41,904 nt of DNA from Lamprocystis purpurea DSM 4197 (GCF_000379525.1 NZ_KB902386.1:31746-73649), one strand, 5' to 3'; numbered from the stretch's first letter, positions 17,531-25,221 are shown. Notes: a model not told the origin generated them from the letters alone. Numbers and translations are program-made.

Positions 17531-17552
17531 CTAGCGTGACACTAGCGTGACA
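17531..17552 (+). repeat. Tandem 11-bp direct repeat near the att site
   Basis: CTAGCGTGACA occurs twice back to back, 105 bp from the tRNA-derived att core and on the side opposite the integrase gene. Its size and location fit arm-type integrase or excisionase binding sites, but no third copy was seen. Confidence 0.45.
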
Positions 17553-17656
17553 ACTGAGAGCCCAGATCAAGCACTTGCTGGCACTTCCGTGCCTCGTTTA
17601 GCCAGGGGTGGCGGCACAAGATGTTGATAAATAAATACTATTTAGCGGGCGCGTGT

Positions 17657-17702
<46 letters not shown>

Positions 17703-17738
17703 AATTCCTAATTGCGAACAGTACGTTACGGTTAGTCA

Positions 17739-18866
17739 TCAGTCTCGATTCAAGGACGAATCAGCAAACGTGAAACCCGAGCGTGAAACCGTTGGCCCGG
17801 TGCGATCCAGTACCGCAACGGCCTCGGACAAATCGCTCGGACGAAGATGGGCATAAACCCGAGCCGTAATTGCCACGTCTCCGTGGCGAAGTAGTTTTGA
17901 CACCCGATCAATCCCGACCCCGGCTTGTACGAGCCAACTACCGAATGTCCTCCGTAGATCGTGAGGGTGAATATCGGCCAAGCCAGCGGACTTTACGCAC
18001 GAAGCGAATCCAACCTTTACGCTGGCGATTCTGCTTCCATCTTTTCTCGCAAATACCCACGAAGACCCAGGGCACCACGTCGATCTGAACCGTGCTCGCG
18101 ACATGAGCGCTTCCCGCGACTCATGATTCAGGGGCACCGACCCAAACTTTGCATTCTTCTGATCGTCCGGCGCAAAAATGATCCGGTCCCGGTCAAAATC
18201 CACTCGGCTCCACTCAAGCCCAAGGATTTCCCCCGGTCGGAGCCCCGCGTAAAGACCCAGCCGCATAAACTCCAGCAGCCAAGGCCATCGCTGAACTCTC
18301 CGCTCCGCTTCTGCCAGGAGCACCGCTGCCTCTTCCGGGGTCAACCACCGGGCACGGCCCGCAGGTTCCCGCTGCCGACGCGACTCCCAGGGGTTCGAAA
18401 CATCCCAGTCCAGCTCGCGCCGTACCCAGTTCAAGGCTGCCGACATGAGCCCAATCTCCTTGTTCAGCGTACCCGCCGCGATCCCCTGCGCCGTCCTCTT
18501 GGCGATGTAAGCCCGGACCTCTGCACCGTCGATGCTGGCAAGTGTCTTCCCGCTGAACGCTGGGAAAAGCGCCTTCGCACTCCAGCGATCCCGCTCCGGA
18601 GCGCGCTTGGTCGGCGTCACTTGGTCCAAGTACGCCAGTAACAGGTCGTCGAAGGTGTAACCCGCGGCCGTTGGTACGGGCGGCGGCGTGACGAGCCATC
18701 CAGCACGCATCGCAGCAGCCTTCAATCCCTTCGGGTCCGCGTCGATCCGAATTCCAGTACTGCGGCGAGTCGATCCGCCGAGTCCGTCGGGCGTCGCGGC
18801 CCACCAGTACGGCGAGTCCGGTCGCTGGAAGAGACCATCTTGGTCGCGTTTCCTGGCTTTTGGCAT
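17739..18866 (-). CDS. int: Tyrosine-type site-specific integrase
   Basis: A 375-aa tyrosine recombinase. Catalytic residues visible: R210 (LYAGLRPGEILGL), H302-x-x-R305 (HPHDLRRTF), H328 and the nucleophile Y338 (LLRHGDVAITARVYAHL). An N-terminal SAM-like core-binding domain spans ~70-160. The gene reads toward the tRNA-Pro fragment and ends 36 bp from it, the usual position of an integrase next to its att site. An excisionase-like gene lies immediately upstream with its 3' end overlapping the int start by 145 nt. Intact and likely active in integrating this element at tRNA-Pro. Confidence 0.93.
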   Translation of the reverse strand: MPKARKRDQDGLFQRPDSPYWWAATPDGLGGSTRRSTGIRIDADPKGLKAAAMRAGWLVTPPPVPTAAGYTFDDLLLAYLDQVTPTKRAPERDRWSAKALFPAFSGKTLASIDGAEVRAYIAKRTAQGIAAGTLNKEIGLMSAALNWVRRELDWDVSNPWESRRQREPAGRARWLTPEEAAVLLAEAERRVQRWPWLLEFMRLGLYAGLRPGEILGLEWSRVDFDRDRIIFAPDDQKNAKFGSVPLNHESREALMSRARFRSTWCPGSSWVFARKDGSRIASVKVGFASCVKSAGLADIHPHDLRRTFGSWLVQAGVGIDRVSKLLRHGDVAITARVYAHLRPSDLSEAVAVLDRTGPTVSRSGFTFADSSLNRD

Positions 18867-19081
18867 GGTGTTATCTCCAGCACCGCCGCCCCGGGCGAAG
18901 TATCGCCCAAAGCATTGTTCGTGACTAGCGCTCGCGCACTCGCGGGATCGATCATCCGGCGTCGCCCAATCTTCACCGGTCTCAGCTTGCCCGTTGCCAG
19001 CAGGCGCTCCACGGTGCGCCTGCTGATGTTTCCGAGCTGGCGCGCGGTCTCATCAATGCTCCATAGCAAGGGTTCGGTCAC
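18722..19081 (-). CDS. Excisionase-like helix-turn-helix protein
   Basis: A 119-aa frame from GTG 19081 starting VTEPLLWSIDETARQLGNISRRTVERLLATGKLRPVKIGRR. The first ~55 residues are a MerR/excisionase-type winged helix with the hallmark ...GKLRPVKIGRRRMIDPASARALV. The GTG is chosen because it overlaps the upstream stop in a GTGA and the domain begins right there. The C-terminal ~50 residues overlap the int start out of frame and look low in structure. An excisionase that directs Int toward excision is the expected role beside an integrase; a transcription regulator is the alternative. Confidence 0.72.
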   Translation of the reverse strand: MTEPLLWSIDETARQLGNISRRTVERLLATGKLRPVKIGRRRMIDPASARALVTNNALGDTSPGAAVLEITPCQKPGNATKMVSSSDRTRRTGGPRRPTDSADRLAAVLEFGSTRTRRD

Positions 19082-19284
19082 GGCATCGTACCTGGTACGC
19101 TGGCGAGGAAACCCTCGTGATCCAACGCTGTCACCCCGGCCGGGGGGCACCAGATGTGCGCGCCTCCCGTCATACCGACTCGGTTGCCACGGACCCTCAC
19201 CGGCTTGCGTCGGAGCATCCAGCCGATGAGAGCCGCCCGGTCGCGACTGGACTCATAGCTCCATAGAAGCAAATAAATCAGCAT
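19078..19284 (-). CDS. Small 68-aa protein upstream of the excisionase-like gene
   Basis: MLIYLLLWSYESSRDRAALIGWMLRRKPVRVRGNRVG...: a short hydrophobic start, then a basic region. I do not recognise it. The stop overlaps the next gene's GTG (GTGA), the main support for it being translated. It could be a leader peptide coupling translation to the excisionase gene. An AT-rich upstream region contains TATAGT on the minus strand as a possible -10. Confidence 0.45.
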   Translation of the reverse strand: MLIYLLLWSYESSRDRAALIGWMLRRKPVRVRGNRVGMTGGAHIWCPPAGVTALDHEGFLASVPGTMP

Positions 19285-19433
19285 GATATGATTTCCGCGT
19301 CTTCCGCCGTCGCTATTGGTTGGTAGATCAAGATAAAGGCAAAACCCACTATAGCACTTACAGAGATAAGATATAACACAAAAGAAAGTGTACTACTGTT
19401 CCGTGTGTGAGATCTTCTTTGGACAAAAGAAAT

Positions 19434-19460
19434 CCCCGGCCAGCCAAAGGCCGGTCGGGG
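19434..19460 (-). terminator. Intrinsic terminator of the primase transcript
   Basis: CCCCGGCCAGCC-AAA-GGCCGGTCGGGG forms a 12-position stem with one G-T wobble and one A-C mismatch. Read on the minus strand it is followed by ATTTCTTTTGT, a T-rich run, 26 bp after the primase stop codon: a convincing Rho-independent terminator. Confidence 0.85.
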
Positions 19461-19486
19461 TTATCAAGAGACAGAACCGTTCCGAA

Positions 19487-20521
19487 CTAGGCCGCCAGGC
19501 CCTTGAGGCTCCACAGATCAGCCCAGTCCAAGCCCTTCGCGCCCACGGGGATAGGCCCCCGCGGGACGTGGATCGCGACGCGCAGACGCTGATCGATCAA
19601 GCGGTCGTGTAATTTCACGGCGGCATCCTCTCCTGTCCCGGAGAGGTCCAGGTCCGCCCAGATGACCAACAAATTCACCTCCGGCGGCGGCTGGAATCGC
19701 TCCAGGAGCTTCGCGGAGACGCCAGCCCAGACCGGCATCCCGATGCGCTGCCGGATGACCAGGGCCGTCTCAATGCCCTCGGTGATCCCCAGGGTGGGTC
19801 CGGCCGGATAGAGCCGGATGGCGCCACCGACGACCAGCCCCAGTGGGACCATCATCTTCTTGGGACTCGCCACCGGGGCCTTGCGCCCCTCCGGGGTCAG
19901 GTAAATCCGGTGCAGGCTCACCGGCTGCCCTTGAGCATTCGACACCCGGGCGATGATCGCCGGATAGGTGCCGATCCTCCTGCCGTCCTCGTAGTACCCC
20001 AGTCCGGGGTGGAACCGAACGACACCGGGGTCCGGTGTCGCGTCGATGCCGCGCCGCAGGAGGTAGCGCTGGAGCGGCCGGGCCTTGGCGTCCTGCGGGT
20101 CCAGGGTCTCGGACCAGACCCGCCGCAGCGCGGCTTCGGCGGCGCCATCGTCTTGGCGTCGCACCGGGGCGGGGCGCGGTCTGGGTTGCCGTTGTGGCGT
20201 CGGCATCCAACGACTCCCGGCGTCCAGGTGGAGATCGTGCGCGACCGCCTCCAAGGCTTCACGGAAGCCCCAGTGGTTCGCCCACATCAGCAGGGCGAAC
20301 CCGTCGCTGAAGGACCCACAGGTGTTGCAGATCCCTCCCCCACGTTCATTCACGTCGTTGAATACCCGAAAGCCGTCCTGTCCGCCATGGATCGGACAAG
20401 GTACATGTCGGCCCGACCGGGCCAGCGCTTGTTCCAAGGTCGGCGCCAGACGCCCCAGGATATCGCACCAGTGGCCATGGGCCTGTTGACGGACAACCGC
20501 CGCCTCAATACGTTGAGTCAT
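19487..20521 (-). CDS. CHC2 zinc-finger/Toprim primase
   Basis: A 344-aa protein. Residues 42-68 form a CHC2-type zinc finger (C42-P-I-H45 ... C65-N-T-C68), and a Toprim domain follows (LGITEGIETALVIRQ near 240-250, then LLVIWADLDLSGTGEDAA). This is the primase architecture of phages, plasmids and ICEs, without an attached helicase. The ATG at 20521 is chosen over an ATG four codons earlier because GGAGCGTGAG stands just before it. The gene follows radC by 69 bp, lacks the repeated leader, and ends at a terminator, so it is the last gene of the transcript. It likely primes replication of transferred single-stranded DNA. Confidence 0.85.
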   Translation of the reverse strand: MTQRIEAAVVRQQAHGHWCDILGRLAPTLEQALARSGRHVPCPIHGGQDGFRVFNDVNERGGGICNTCGSFSDGFALLMWANHWGFREALEAVAHDLHLDAGSRWMPTPQRQPRPRPAPVRRQDDGAAEAALRRVWSETLDPQDAKARPLQRYLLRRGIDATPDPGVVRFHPGLGYYEDGRRIGTYPAIIARVSNAQGQPVSLHRIYLTPEGRKAPVASPKKMMVPLGLVVGGAIRLYPAGPTLGITEGIETALVIRQRIGMPVWAGVSAKLLERFQPPPEVNLLVIWADLDLSGTGEDAAVKLHDRLIDQRLRVAIHVPRGPIPVGAKGLDWADLWSLKGLAA

Positions 20522-20590
20522 CTCACGCTCCATTGTCGGACGCGGCGACACGGAATGCCGATCGGGCATCCCATGTCACCCCTGGACTGG

Positions 20591-21097
20591 TTAAAGCAAT
20601 CCCCGCTCCGCGAGCGAGTTCGCCTCGCCCTCACCCACGATCAGATGATCGAGGACGCGCACGTCGATGAGGGCCAGCGCATCCTTCAGCCGTTGCGTGA
20701 TACGCAGATCCGCCTGACTTGGCTCAATCACCCCCGAAGGGTGGTTGTGCGCAAAGATCACCGCGGCGGCATTGGTCTCGATCACCCGGCGGATCACCTC
20801 GCGGGGGTGCACGCTCGCCCCATCGATGGTGCCCTTGAACAATTCCTCATAGCGGATGACCCGGTGCCGGTTGTCCAGGAACAGGCAGACGAAGACTTCA
20901 TAGGACAGGCCGTAGAGCTTCAGTTTCAGGTAGTCGCGCGTCGCTTGCGGACTGGTGAGGCAGTCCCCCTTGGTCCGGTACACCGCCTCCAAACACCGGA
21001 TGGCTTTCGCCACCAGTATGCGGTCGGTGCGGGACAGGGCGGGACGACGGTCGTCGTCGTCCAGTTCGTCGGCGAACAGGGACAGTTGTTTGGTCAT
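20591..21097 (-). CDS. radC: RadC-family JAB/MPN-domain protein
   Basis: A 168-aa RadC-like protein of the kind found on plasmids and ICEs. It carries the JAMM metal motif H117-N-H119-P-S-G...D130 ([20 protein letters not shown]) and the preceding RadC strand [19 protein letters not shown]. The N-terminus is short and acidic ([11 protein letters not shown]), and the usual helix-hairpin-helix half is shortened. The biochemical role of RadC proteins is unsettled. It is preceded by leader copy A and good ribosome-binding GGAGACC, and followed by the primase. Confidence 0.92.
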   Translation of the reverse strand: MTKQLSLFADELDDDDRRPALSRTDRILVAKAIRCLEAVYRTKGDCLTSPQATRDYLKLKLYGLSYEVFVCLFLDNRHRVIRYEELFKGTIDGASVHPREVIRRVIETNAAAVIFAHNHPSGVIEPSQADLRITQRLKDALALIDVRVLDHLIVGEGEANSLAERGLL

Positions 21098-21170
21098 GGT
21101 GGTCTCCGGGGTTGGTTAAACCGGGGAGACGCACCGTCCCCCACGGGGAGCACGCGTCTCCCCATGGGGG
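21098..21170 (-). promoter_or_regulatory. Leader copy A (radC): alternating C/G-block RNA
   Basis: In the sense strand: CCCC-AT-GGGGAG...CTCCCC-GT-GGGG...GTCTCCCC. Two hairpins with GGGG/CCCC stems can form. The last block GGTGcGTCTCC is complementary to the ribosome-binding region GGAGACCACC (10 pairs with one bulge), so it can alternatively hide the Shine-Dalgarno sequence. Confidence 0.75.
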
Positions 21171-21238
21171 TCAGTTGGATCGAAGCGCCGCGCTGGGCGG
21201 GCGGCTCACGGGCTTTACGGTGGTGAGCGGCGCGCGTC

Positions 21239-21481
21239 CTACGGTTCCAGTTCCGCAGACACGAAAGCCTCGACCTGCAGGTTCCCCGCGGCATCCAGGC
21301 AGATCGCATAAAGGCCGTCTTCCAAGGAGGCGTCGCTGGCGCGATGCTGCCGCGCCCTGACGAGCACCTCGGGCTCGTCCAGGGGACCGATCACGCAGGG
21401 CTCCAGATCGCCCTCCATGATTAGCAGCCAATGGCGGGCCGAGGGTCGCTCCATGGTCTCGGCCCCGTTCGTTGGTGTCAT
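21239..21481 (-). CDS. Uncharacterised 80-aa acidic protein
   Basis: MTPTNGAETMERPSARHWLLIMEGDLEPCVIGPLDEPEVLVRARQHR..., ending AGNLQVEAFVSAELEP. The ATG at 21481 has GGAGAGACAC directly upstream and leader copy B before it; longer in-frame starts run through that leader and are rejected. The alternating pattern (WLLIMEGDLEPCVIGP ... GLYAICLDAAGNLQVEAF) suggests a small alpha/beta fold. No known domain is recognised. It lies between the zinc-cysteine 94-aa gene and radC in the same operon. Confidence 0.75.
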   Translation of the reverse strand: MTPTNGAETMERPSARHWLLIMEGDLEPCVIGPLDEPEVLVRARQHRASDASLEDGLYAICLDAAGNLQVEAFVSAELEP

Positions 21482-21545
21482 GTGTCTCTCCGCATACATG
21501 GGGGGACGCACGTTCCCCATCGGGGCGGCGACCTCCCCGGTGGGG
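21482..21545 (-). promoter_or_regulatory. Leader copy B (80-aa gene)
   Basis: CCCC-ACC-GGGGAGG...GCCCC-GAT-GGGGAACGTGCGTCCCCCC in sense. Here the start region itself can pair: CATGT after the last C-block with ACATG over the start codon, a 5-bp helix enclosing the GGAG ribosome-binding site. Confidence 0.65.
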
Positions 21546-21560
21546 TTGATTGAACGTGGT

Positions 21561-21845
21561 TCAGAGCAGGCTGAGAGGCCTCCCGGCGAGGCCGCAATAG
21601 CCTCTGGGTCCGTCATCCGCACGATAGCTATCCGGCATCTTGCGCGAATCCATTCCCGCGTCTTCCCAACGCCACGCCATGCATTGCTCATGCAGGCACG
21701 GCGCAAAGGTGGAGACGGTGGGAAGAGTGCCATTGCCAAGCTGACCGGGCTGATAGACCGCGGTGAGCTCGTCCATGGTCATCCGGCGGCTGATCGTGCG
21801 CAGGGGACAGCCGATGTTTTTCGCTTCGTCCGCGGCGACGATCAT
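21561..21845 (-). CDS. Small Cys-rich protein of the phage/plasmid CMAWRW type
   Basis: A 94-aa protein starting MIVAADEAKNIGCPLRTISRR, with conserved-looking cysteines in CPLR, CLHEQCMAWRW and GPRGYCGLAGRP. Proteins of this pattern (a Cys pair, MAWRW, then GYCGLAG) are common in phages and conjugative elements and have no assigned function; a small zinc- or DNA-binding fold is plausible. Its ATG overlaps the stop of a 31-codon gene in an ATGA, so the start at 21845 is well supported. Co-transcribed with radC and the primase. Confidence 0.78.
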   Translation of the reverse strand: MIVAADEAKNIGCPLRTISRRMTMDELTAVYQPGQLGNGTLPTVSTFAPCLHEQCMAWRWEDAGMDSRKMPDSYRADDGPRGYCGLAGRPLSLL

Positions 21846-21937
21846 GACTTGGCCCCGTCGGTCATGGACTGACCATCGTCGAGCGGGTCCGGGGCATCCT
21901 TCGGGCGCCAGCCGTGCTGGCAGTGGTTCTTGCTCAC
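21842..21937 (-). CDS. 31-aa microprotein upstream of the Cys-rich gene
   Basis: GTG 21937 opens VSKNHCQHGWRPKDAPDPLDDGQSMTDGAKS. It has a good ribosome-binding site (GAGGTG, 4 nt before the GTG), lies directly after leader copy C, and its stop overlaps the next start in an ATGA. The N-terminal Cys-x2-His could bind metal. It may be a functional microprotein or a translational leader for the 94-aa gene. Confidence 0.6.
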   Translation of the reverse strand: MSKNHCQHGWRPKDAPDPLDDGQSMTDGAKS

Positions 21938-22005
21938 GTCTCACCTCATTGGACTGGCGGGGAGACGCACGTTCCCCGCGCAGGGAGGTCGTCTCCCCGA
22001 GGGGG
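21938..22005 (-). promoter_or_regulatory. Leader copy C (31-aa/94-aa genes)
   Basis: Sense order CCCC-TC-GGGGAGACGACCTCCC-TGCGC-GGGGAACGTGCGTCTCCCC. The block CGTCTC is complementary to GAGACG, which spans the end of the ribosome-binding region and the first base of the GTG start. Confidence 0.7.
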
Positions 22006-22024
22006 TTATCGAACGGGTTTGACG

Positions 22025-22639
22025 TTACGCGGTCGCGGCGATGCCGCACGGACCGATCAGGACGAGCTGGTTACCGTCCTTGACGCGCGCGTACACCTGC
22101 TCCAGCAGGTCGATCGCGTCGGCCTCCAAGTGGGTGTCCGGATGACCGGCGACCCGGGTCGTGATCGCCGGGATGGCGTCGTAACAGGACAGTCCGGCCC
22201 GGAAGCCGTCGCGCACCGACCGCCACGAGTGGCATTGCTTGCGCTCGACCAGGACGTACGGCGGCGACCACCGCACCGGGGTCCGGCCACCGTCCGCGGT
22301 GTCCATCAGCGCCATCTTCCCGCGCAGTTGGTAGGTCGTCGCGTCGAACACCTGGCTCCCACAGGAGACCCAGCTATGAAACGCGAGCCCGCCACTGGCC
22401 GGGTCGCAGGGCACGCCGTCGACGTGGTGACACACCACGGCGCCGGGCGCCTTGCCATCGACGCGCCAGGCGGCATAGCCGGCCACCAGGCGCGCGTCAT
22501 CAATGCCCTCACGGGCGAGCAAGTGGCGGCACGCCAGGGCGTGCCAGATGCAGTCTGACCCCAAGCGGCTGCTGGTGGTCGTGGCGATGGTGCGCACCGC
22601 CGTGGCGATGCGGCTGGCGGTCTCGGTGGGGATGGTCAT
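22025..22639 (-). CDS. Putative transglutaminase-like cysteine hydrolase
   Basis: A 204-aa protein starting MTIPTETASR. A possible Cys-His-Asp triad is seen: C30 at a helix start (LGSDCIWHALACRHLLAREG), H88 (GLAFHSWVSC) and D99 (GSQVFDATTYQL). The order and surroundings fit the transglutaminase-like/papain-fold superfamily, often used as proteases or peptide-modifying enzymes in phages and bacteria. No signal peptide or membrane segment is present. The ATG at 22639 is chosen because CCGGAGCAAGAC precedes it; it follows leader copy D and the upstream two-hairpin element and is probably the first gene of its transcript. Substrate unknown. Confidence 0.6.
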   Translation of the reverse strand: MTIPTETASRIATAVRTIATTTSSRLGSDCIWHALACRHLLAREGIDDARLVAGYAAWRVDGKAPGAVVCHHVDGVPCDPASGGLAFHSWVSCGSQVFDATTYQLRGKMALMDTADGGRTPVRWSPPYVLVERKQCHSWRSVRDGFRAGLSCYDAIPAITTRVAGHPDTHLEADAIDLLEQVYARVKDGNQLVLIGPCGIAATA

Positions 22640-22701
22640 GTCTTGCTCCGGTTGATCGGGAGACATGCCACCCCGTTTTGGGAGTCATGCTCCCAAGTGG
22701 G
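22640..22701 (-). promoter_or_regulatory. Leader copy D (transglutaminase-like gene)
   Basis: A divergent copy: CCC-ACTT-GGGAGCATGACTCCC-AAAAC-GGGGTGGCATGTCTCCC in sense. Stem sequences differ from other copies but stay complementary. CATGTCT in the last block is complementary to AGACATG, which covers the start codon. Confidence 0.75.
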
Positions 22702-22723
22702 TTTCGAATCGATCGTCGTTGTA

Positions 22724-22778
22724 GCTGTTCTTCTATTCCGCCCAGCTGGCGGTGATCTCGGCCTCACCATGGAGGACC
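22724..22778 (-). promoter_or_regulatory. Two-hairpin upstream element, copy 1 (candidate promoter/operator)
   Basis: 22724-22751 shares 23 of 28 positions with 30509-30536. Eight bp further (22760-22778) lies a stem with loop ACCATG (GGCCTC / GAGGaCC), matched at the same spacing in the other copy by a stem with loop ACCATA. It stands about 20 bp before leader copy D and 74 bp downstream (in transcription) of a strong hairpin, as expected for the start of a new transcription unit. Confidence 0.6.
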
Positions 22779-22851
22779 GAAGAAGCGATGCATGCGTTGT
22801 GCTCTCACGGGTGCGTTCACCAAAAGCACAGGGCAGGCACGCCTCCCGGAC

Positions 22852-22885
22852 CAGGCCGGACAGTCCACGCGGGACTGCCGGCCTG
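22852..22885 (-). terminator. Strong hairpin after the VWA gene
   Basis: CAGGCCGG-a-CAGTCC / GGACTG-CCGGCCTG forms 14 base pairs with one bulge and a 5-nt loop, 17 bp past the VWA stop in the minus direction. There is no T-run, so termination may need Rho, or the stem may protect a processed 3' end. Confidence 0.55.
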
Positions 22886-22902
22886 AACCTGGCGTGGGTT
22901 GG

Positions 22903-24669
22903 TTACTTCAGGAGCAGCCGCTCCGCAATCCGGAACAGCTCACCCTTGAGCTCGGCGACGCTGGCGATCTGCACCGCGACCGGAAACAGCCGGTCGACGC
23001 TGGTGGCAATCCCCACGCCGATCATCTCGATCCCGGCGGCGCCGGCCCGGATCACCATCGCGCTGGCGCTGCCCCAGTCATCCGGGGCGCCATCGGTGAG
23101 GGTCAGAATGACCCGGCGTTCCTCCTGCCGCGCCAACAGGTCCGCCGCGGCATACCACAGCGCCCCCGTCATCGGCGTGCCGCCGCGAGCGTGTTGCACG
23201 AAGGCCCCAGACCGGGCGGCCACGCGATCGCCGTGGCGCATGATGCGGGTGACGATGGCGGGGTCCCGGTTGCCGCCTGGGAAGGCGGTGGCGGCACAGG
23301 ACACCCCGCGGATCGGCTCAAGCGCGAGCGCCAGGGACATGGCCGCGTCCAGGGCGATGCGATCCGCGCCATCATTCATTGATGAGGACAGGTCGATTAA
23401 CACGTGGATCGCGGTGTTGGGGCTGATCCGCTGGTCGGTGCGCTGGAAGATCCGATCGTCCCCGACCGCCGCCCGGTGGAGGTGTCGGGTGCTCAGGGCG
23501 CGTCCCCGCCGTGCCGTCCTGATCTTGGCCATCGCGTGGGCCTGGACGAGGCCCTGGAGCCGTGCCGCGAGTTTCGCGGACTCCCCTTTCACCGCAGCGA
23601 GACGGGTCTGACCGAGCGCCGGGTCCCCGTCGTAGTCCTCCACGGACGGCAGGAGCGGCGTGCAGGTTCCCACCCGCTGCGCGTTCAGGGCCGCAGCGAC
23701 GACCGCGAAGAGATCCTCGGGTAGATCGTCCTCACCAGCCGCGAGGATCGCCCGCAGCGCGCTGCGGCCGTCCGCATCGGTGCCACCGGGCTCTTGGTCC
23801 TCTGCTGCGCCATCGTCACCGGGCGCTTGATCCCCGGCCGCATCATCGTCACCGGGCTCCTGGTCCCCTACCACATCATCATCACCGGGCTCCTCGTCCC
23901 CGGCCGGATCATCGTCACCGGGCGCTTGGTCCCCGGCCGCATCCTCATCACCCCGCGCTGGGTCCCCGGCGCCGGCTTCGTCGTCAGGCGCTTGCTCGCC
24001 CGCACCGTCGTCGTCGGACGCTGGCGCCGAGGGCGGCGGCTCCGGTGCCTCCTGCTCGACCAGCGCCACGATGCGTTCCGCCAAGTCGGCCGTGGACGCC
24101 GTACTGTCCAGGCCCGGGACTGCTGCGAGCAGCCCCAGCAGGCGATGGACGAAGCGGGCCGGGAAGGTCTTGCGTAGCACCCGCTCCGATTCCGCGGCGA
24201 GGTCCTTTAAGACCGCTTGCCGACGCACGCGATACCGCAGCATGGTCAGGAGAAAGGCAGTCAAGACCCTGGCCGGGCTATCACCCTCCGTCGCCGCCTT
24301 GGTCCTGCCCTCACGGACCAGCCATTCCAGCGTTGCGTCCAGCGTCTTTACGGAGCCGGGGTACGGCCCCAGGATCGCGTTCTCGATCCGCACGTCCTCC
24401 AGAATGTTGAGGACGGTGTTCACGAGCGGATGCGTCATCGCGGTGACGCGGTACACCGCCATGTCGGTAAACCGGACATGGGCGGCCTCATGGGTCAGAT
24501 AGCCCCACGCCAGCGTCGTGGCCACCGGCGTGTCCCGGATCTCGGGGAGGCGGATGGTCGTACCATCCGTGCTGGCCTGGGTTCCCCCGACCTGCACCTT
24601 CACGCCGAATTTCCGCCCATAGGCAGCGGCAACGATCGGCAGGGCCTGCAGCAGATTGCCCTTGTTCAT
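22903..24669 (-). CDS. CobT-like VWA-domain protein with HExxH-like segment
   Basis: A 588-aa protein starting MNKGNLLQALPIVAAAYGRK. The N-terminal part has LTHEAAHVRF (H60, E61, H64) and a downstream acidic NILEDVRIE (near 88-96), as in CobT-like proteins. A strongly acidic middle consists of about seven 10-residue repeats. The C-terminal third is a von Willebrand A domain with an intact MIDAS (LIDLSSSM near 423-430, GGTPMTG, LTDGAPDDW). The pair AAA ATPase plus VWA protein recalls MoxR/CobS-CobT chaperones that remodel or load metals into targets. The ATG at 24669 is preceded by GGAG and leader copy E. Confidence 0.85.
   Translation of the reverse strand: MNKGNLLQALPIVAAAYGRKFGVKVQVGGTQASTDGTTIRLPEIRDTPVATTLAWGYLTHEAAHVRFTDMAVYRVTAMTHPLVNTVLNILEDVRIENAILGPYPGSVKTLDATLEWLVREGRTKAATEGDSPARVLTAFLLTMLRYRVRRQAVLKDLAAESERVLRKTFPARFVHRLLGLLAAVPGLDSTASTADLAERIVALVEQEAPEPPPSAPASDDDGAGEQAPDDEAGAGDPARGDEDAAGDQAPGDDDPAGDEEPGDDDVVGDQEPGDDDAAGDQAPGDDGAAEDQEPGGTDADGRSALRAILAAGEDDLPEDLFAVVAAALNAQRVGTCTPLLPSVEDYDGDPALGQTRLAAVKGESAKLAARLQGLVQAHAMAKIRTARRGRALSTRHLHRAAVGDDRIFQRTDQRISPNTAIHVLIDLSSSMNDGADRIALDAAMSLALALEPIRGVSCAATAFPGGNRDPAIVTRIMRHGDRVAARSGAFVQHARGGTPMTGALWYAAADLLARQEERRVILTLTDGAPDDWGSASAMVIRAGAAGIEMIGVGIATSVDRLFPVAVQIASVAELKGELFRIAERLLLK
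23782..23990 (-). repeat. In-frame 30-bp repeats encoding an acidic linker
   Basis: About seven degenerate 30-bp units encode 10-residue repeats of the type GDQAPGDDDA inside the VWA gene. The frame is kept throughout and units vary at codon level, so it is a protein-coding minisatellite rather than a CRISPR array. Confidence 0.85.
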
Positions 24670-24731
24670 AGTGCGCTCCAAAAAAATGATGGGGCGCACC
24701 ACCCCCGGCAGGGGTCGGCGCCCCGCTGGGG
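24670..24731 (-). promoter_or_regulatory. Leader copy E (VWA gene)
   Basis: CCCC-AG-CGGGGCGCCGACCCC-TGCC-GGGG...GTGCGCCCC in sense, then T7 and GGAGCGCACT-ATG. The last block has changed to GTGCGCCCC and the ribosome-binding region to GGAGCGCAC, which keeps 8 of 9 pairs: a compensatory change relative to copies A, F and H. Confidence 0.75.
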
Positions 24732-24777
24732 TGGTCATCAGCGGAGCGGGCGCCGGAGCGCGCGATCCGCCACGTGG

Positions 24778-25197
24778 TCAGAAGAAGAAGCCGCCGCCGT
24801 CATCGACGGCCAGTACCTCTTCTTCTTCCTTCTCCTCAACCGCAGGCTGCGCCCGCGGCAGGTCGTCGGTCCTCTCCGTGGTCTGAGGCGTGTCGGACGT
24901 CGCCGACTCAGCCCCAAAGATCACGTCCAGTCCCTCATCAAAGGACAACTCAGAGACCTGCGGTGCAGCCGTTTCAGCGGCGATTTCCACCGCGTCCAGG
25001 GTCACGATGCCGGTCTCGTCATCGTGTTCCGACGCCGTCTCGCCGGTCTGCATCGCCCGTTGCCCGGCGCCATGCCGAGCCATACGCTGGGAGTCGCCCA
25101 GCAGGAGCGCGAGGCCCATCCCCTCGTTGAAGATTGGTCCCTCGATCGGACCATCCGCCGGCACCCGGGCGAACCAGTCGTCAATCGTGTCGACCAC
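24778..25197 (-). CDS. Uncharacterised acidic 139-aa protein with SSB-like tip
   Basis: A 139-aa acidic protein from a GTG start (the only usable start after the in-frame TAG): VVDTIDDWFARVPADG..., a short helical N-terminus, a long acidic, Ala/Thr-rich middle and a last segment EEKEEEEVLAVDDGGGFFF. The acidic stretch followed by three Phe resembles the SSB C-terminal tip that binds partner proteins. No known domain. It lies 24 bp after the DUF3150 gene and before leader copy E of the VWA gene, so it belongs to the AAA-VWA module. Confidence 0.75.
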   Translation of the reverse strand: MVDTIDDWFARVPADGPIEGPIFNEGMGLALLLGDSQRMARHGAGQRAMQTGETASEHDDETGIVTLDAVEIAAETAAPQVSELSFDEGLDVIFGAESATSDTPQTTERTDDLPRAQPAVEEKEEEEVLAVDDGGGFFF

Positions 25198-25221
25198 CGG
25201 TGCAATCCGTTGATCGATGAA

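Noticed and set aside
19910-21226. A 438-codon plus-strand frame across the primase and radC genes.
   Set aside because: Both minus-strand genes have clear motifs, start sites and a terminator; the plus frame spans two genes and a leader without any recognisable domain.
21482-21739. Longer N-terminus for the 80-aa protein.
   Set aside because: It would translate through leader copy B and overlap the upstream Cys-rich gene; a good ribosome-binding site marks the later ATG.
22704-22851. A possible small gene between the transglutaminase-like and VWA genes.
   Set aside because: Only very short frames occur; the stretch is better explained by a hairpin and the two-hairpin upstream element.
23782-23990. 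30-bp periodic repeats resembling a CRISPR repeat length.
   Set aside because: They are in-frame, degenerate, contiguous and inside the VWA coding sequence.
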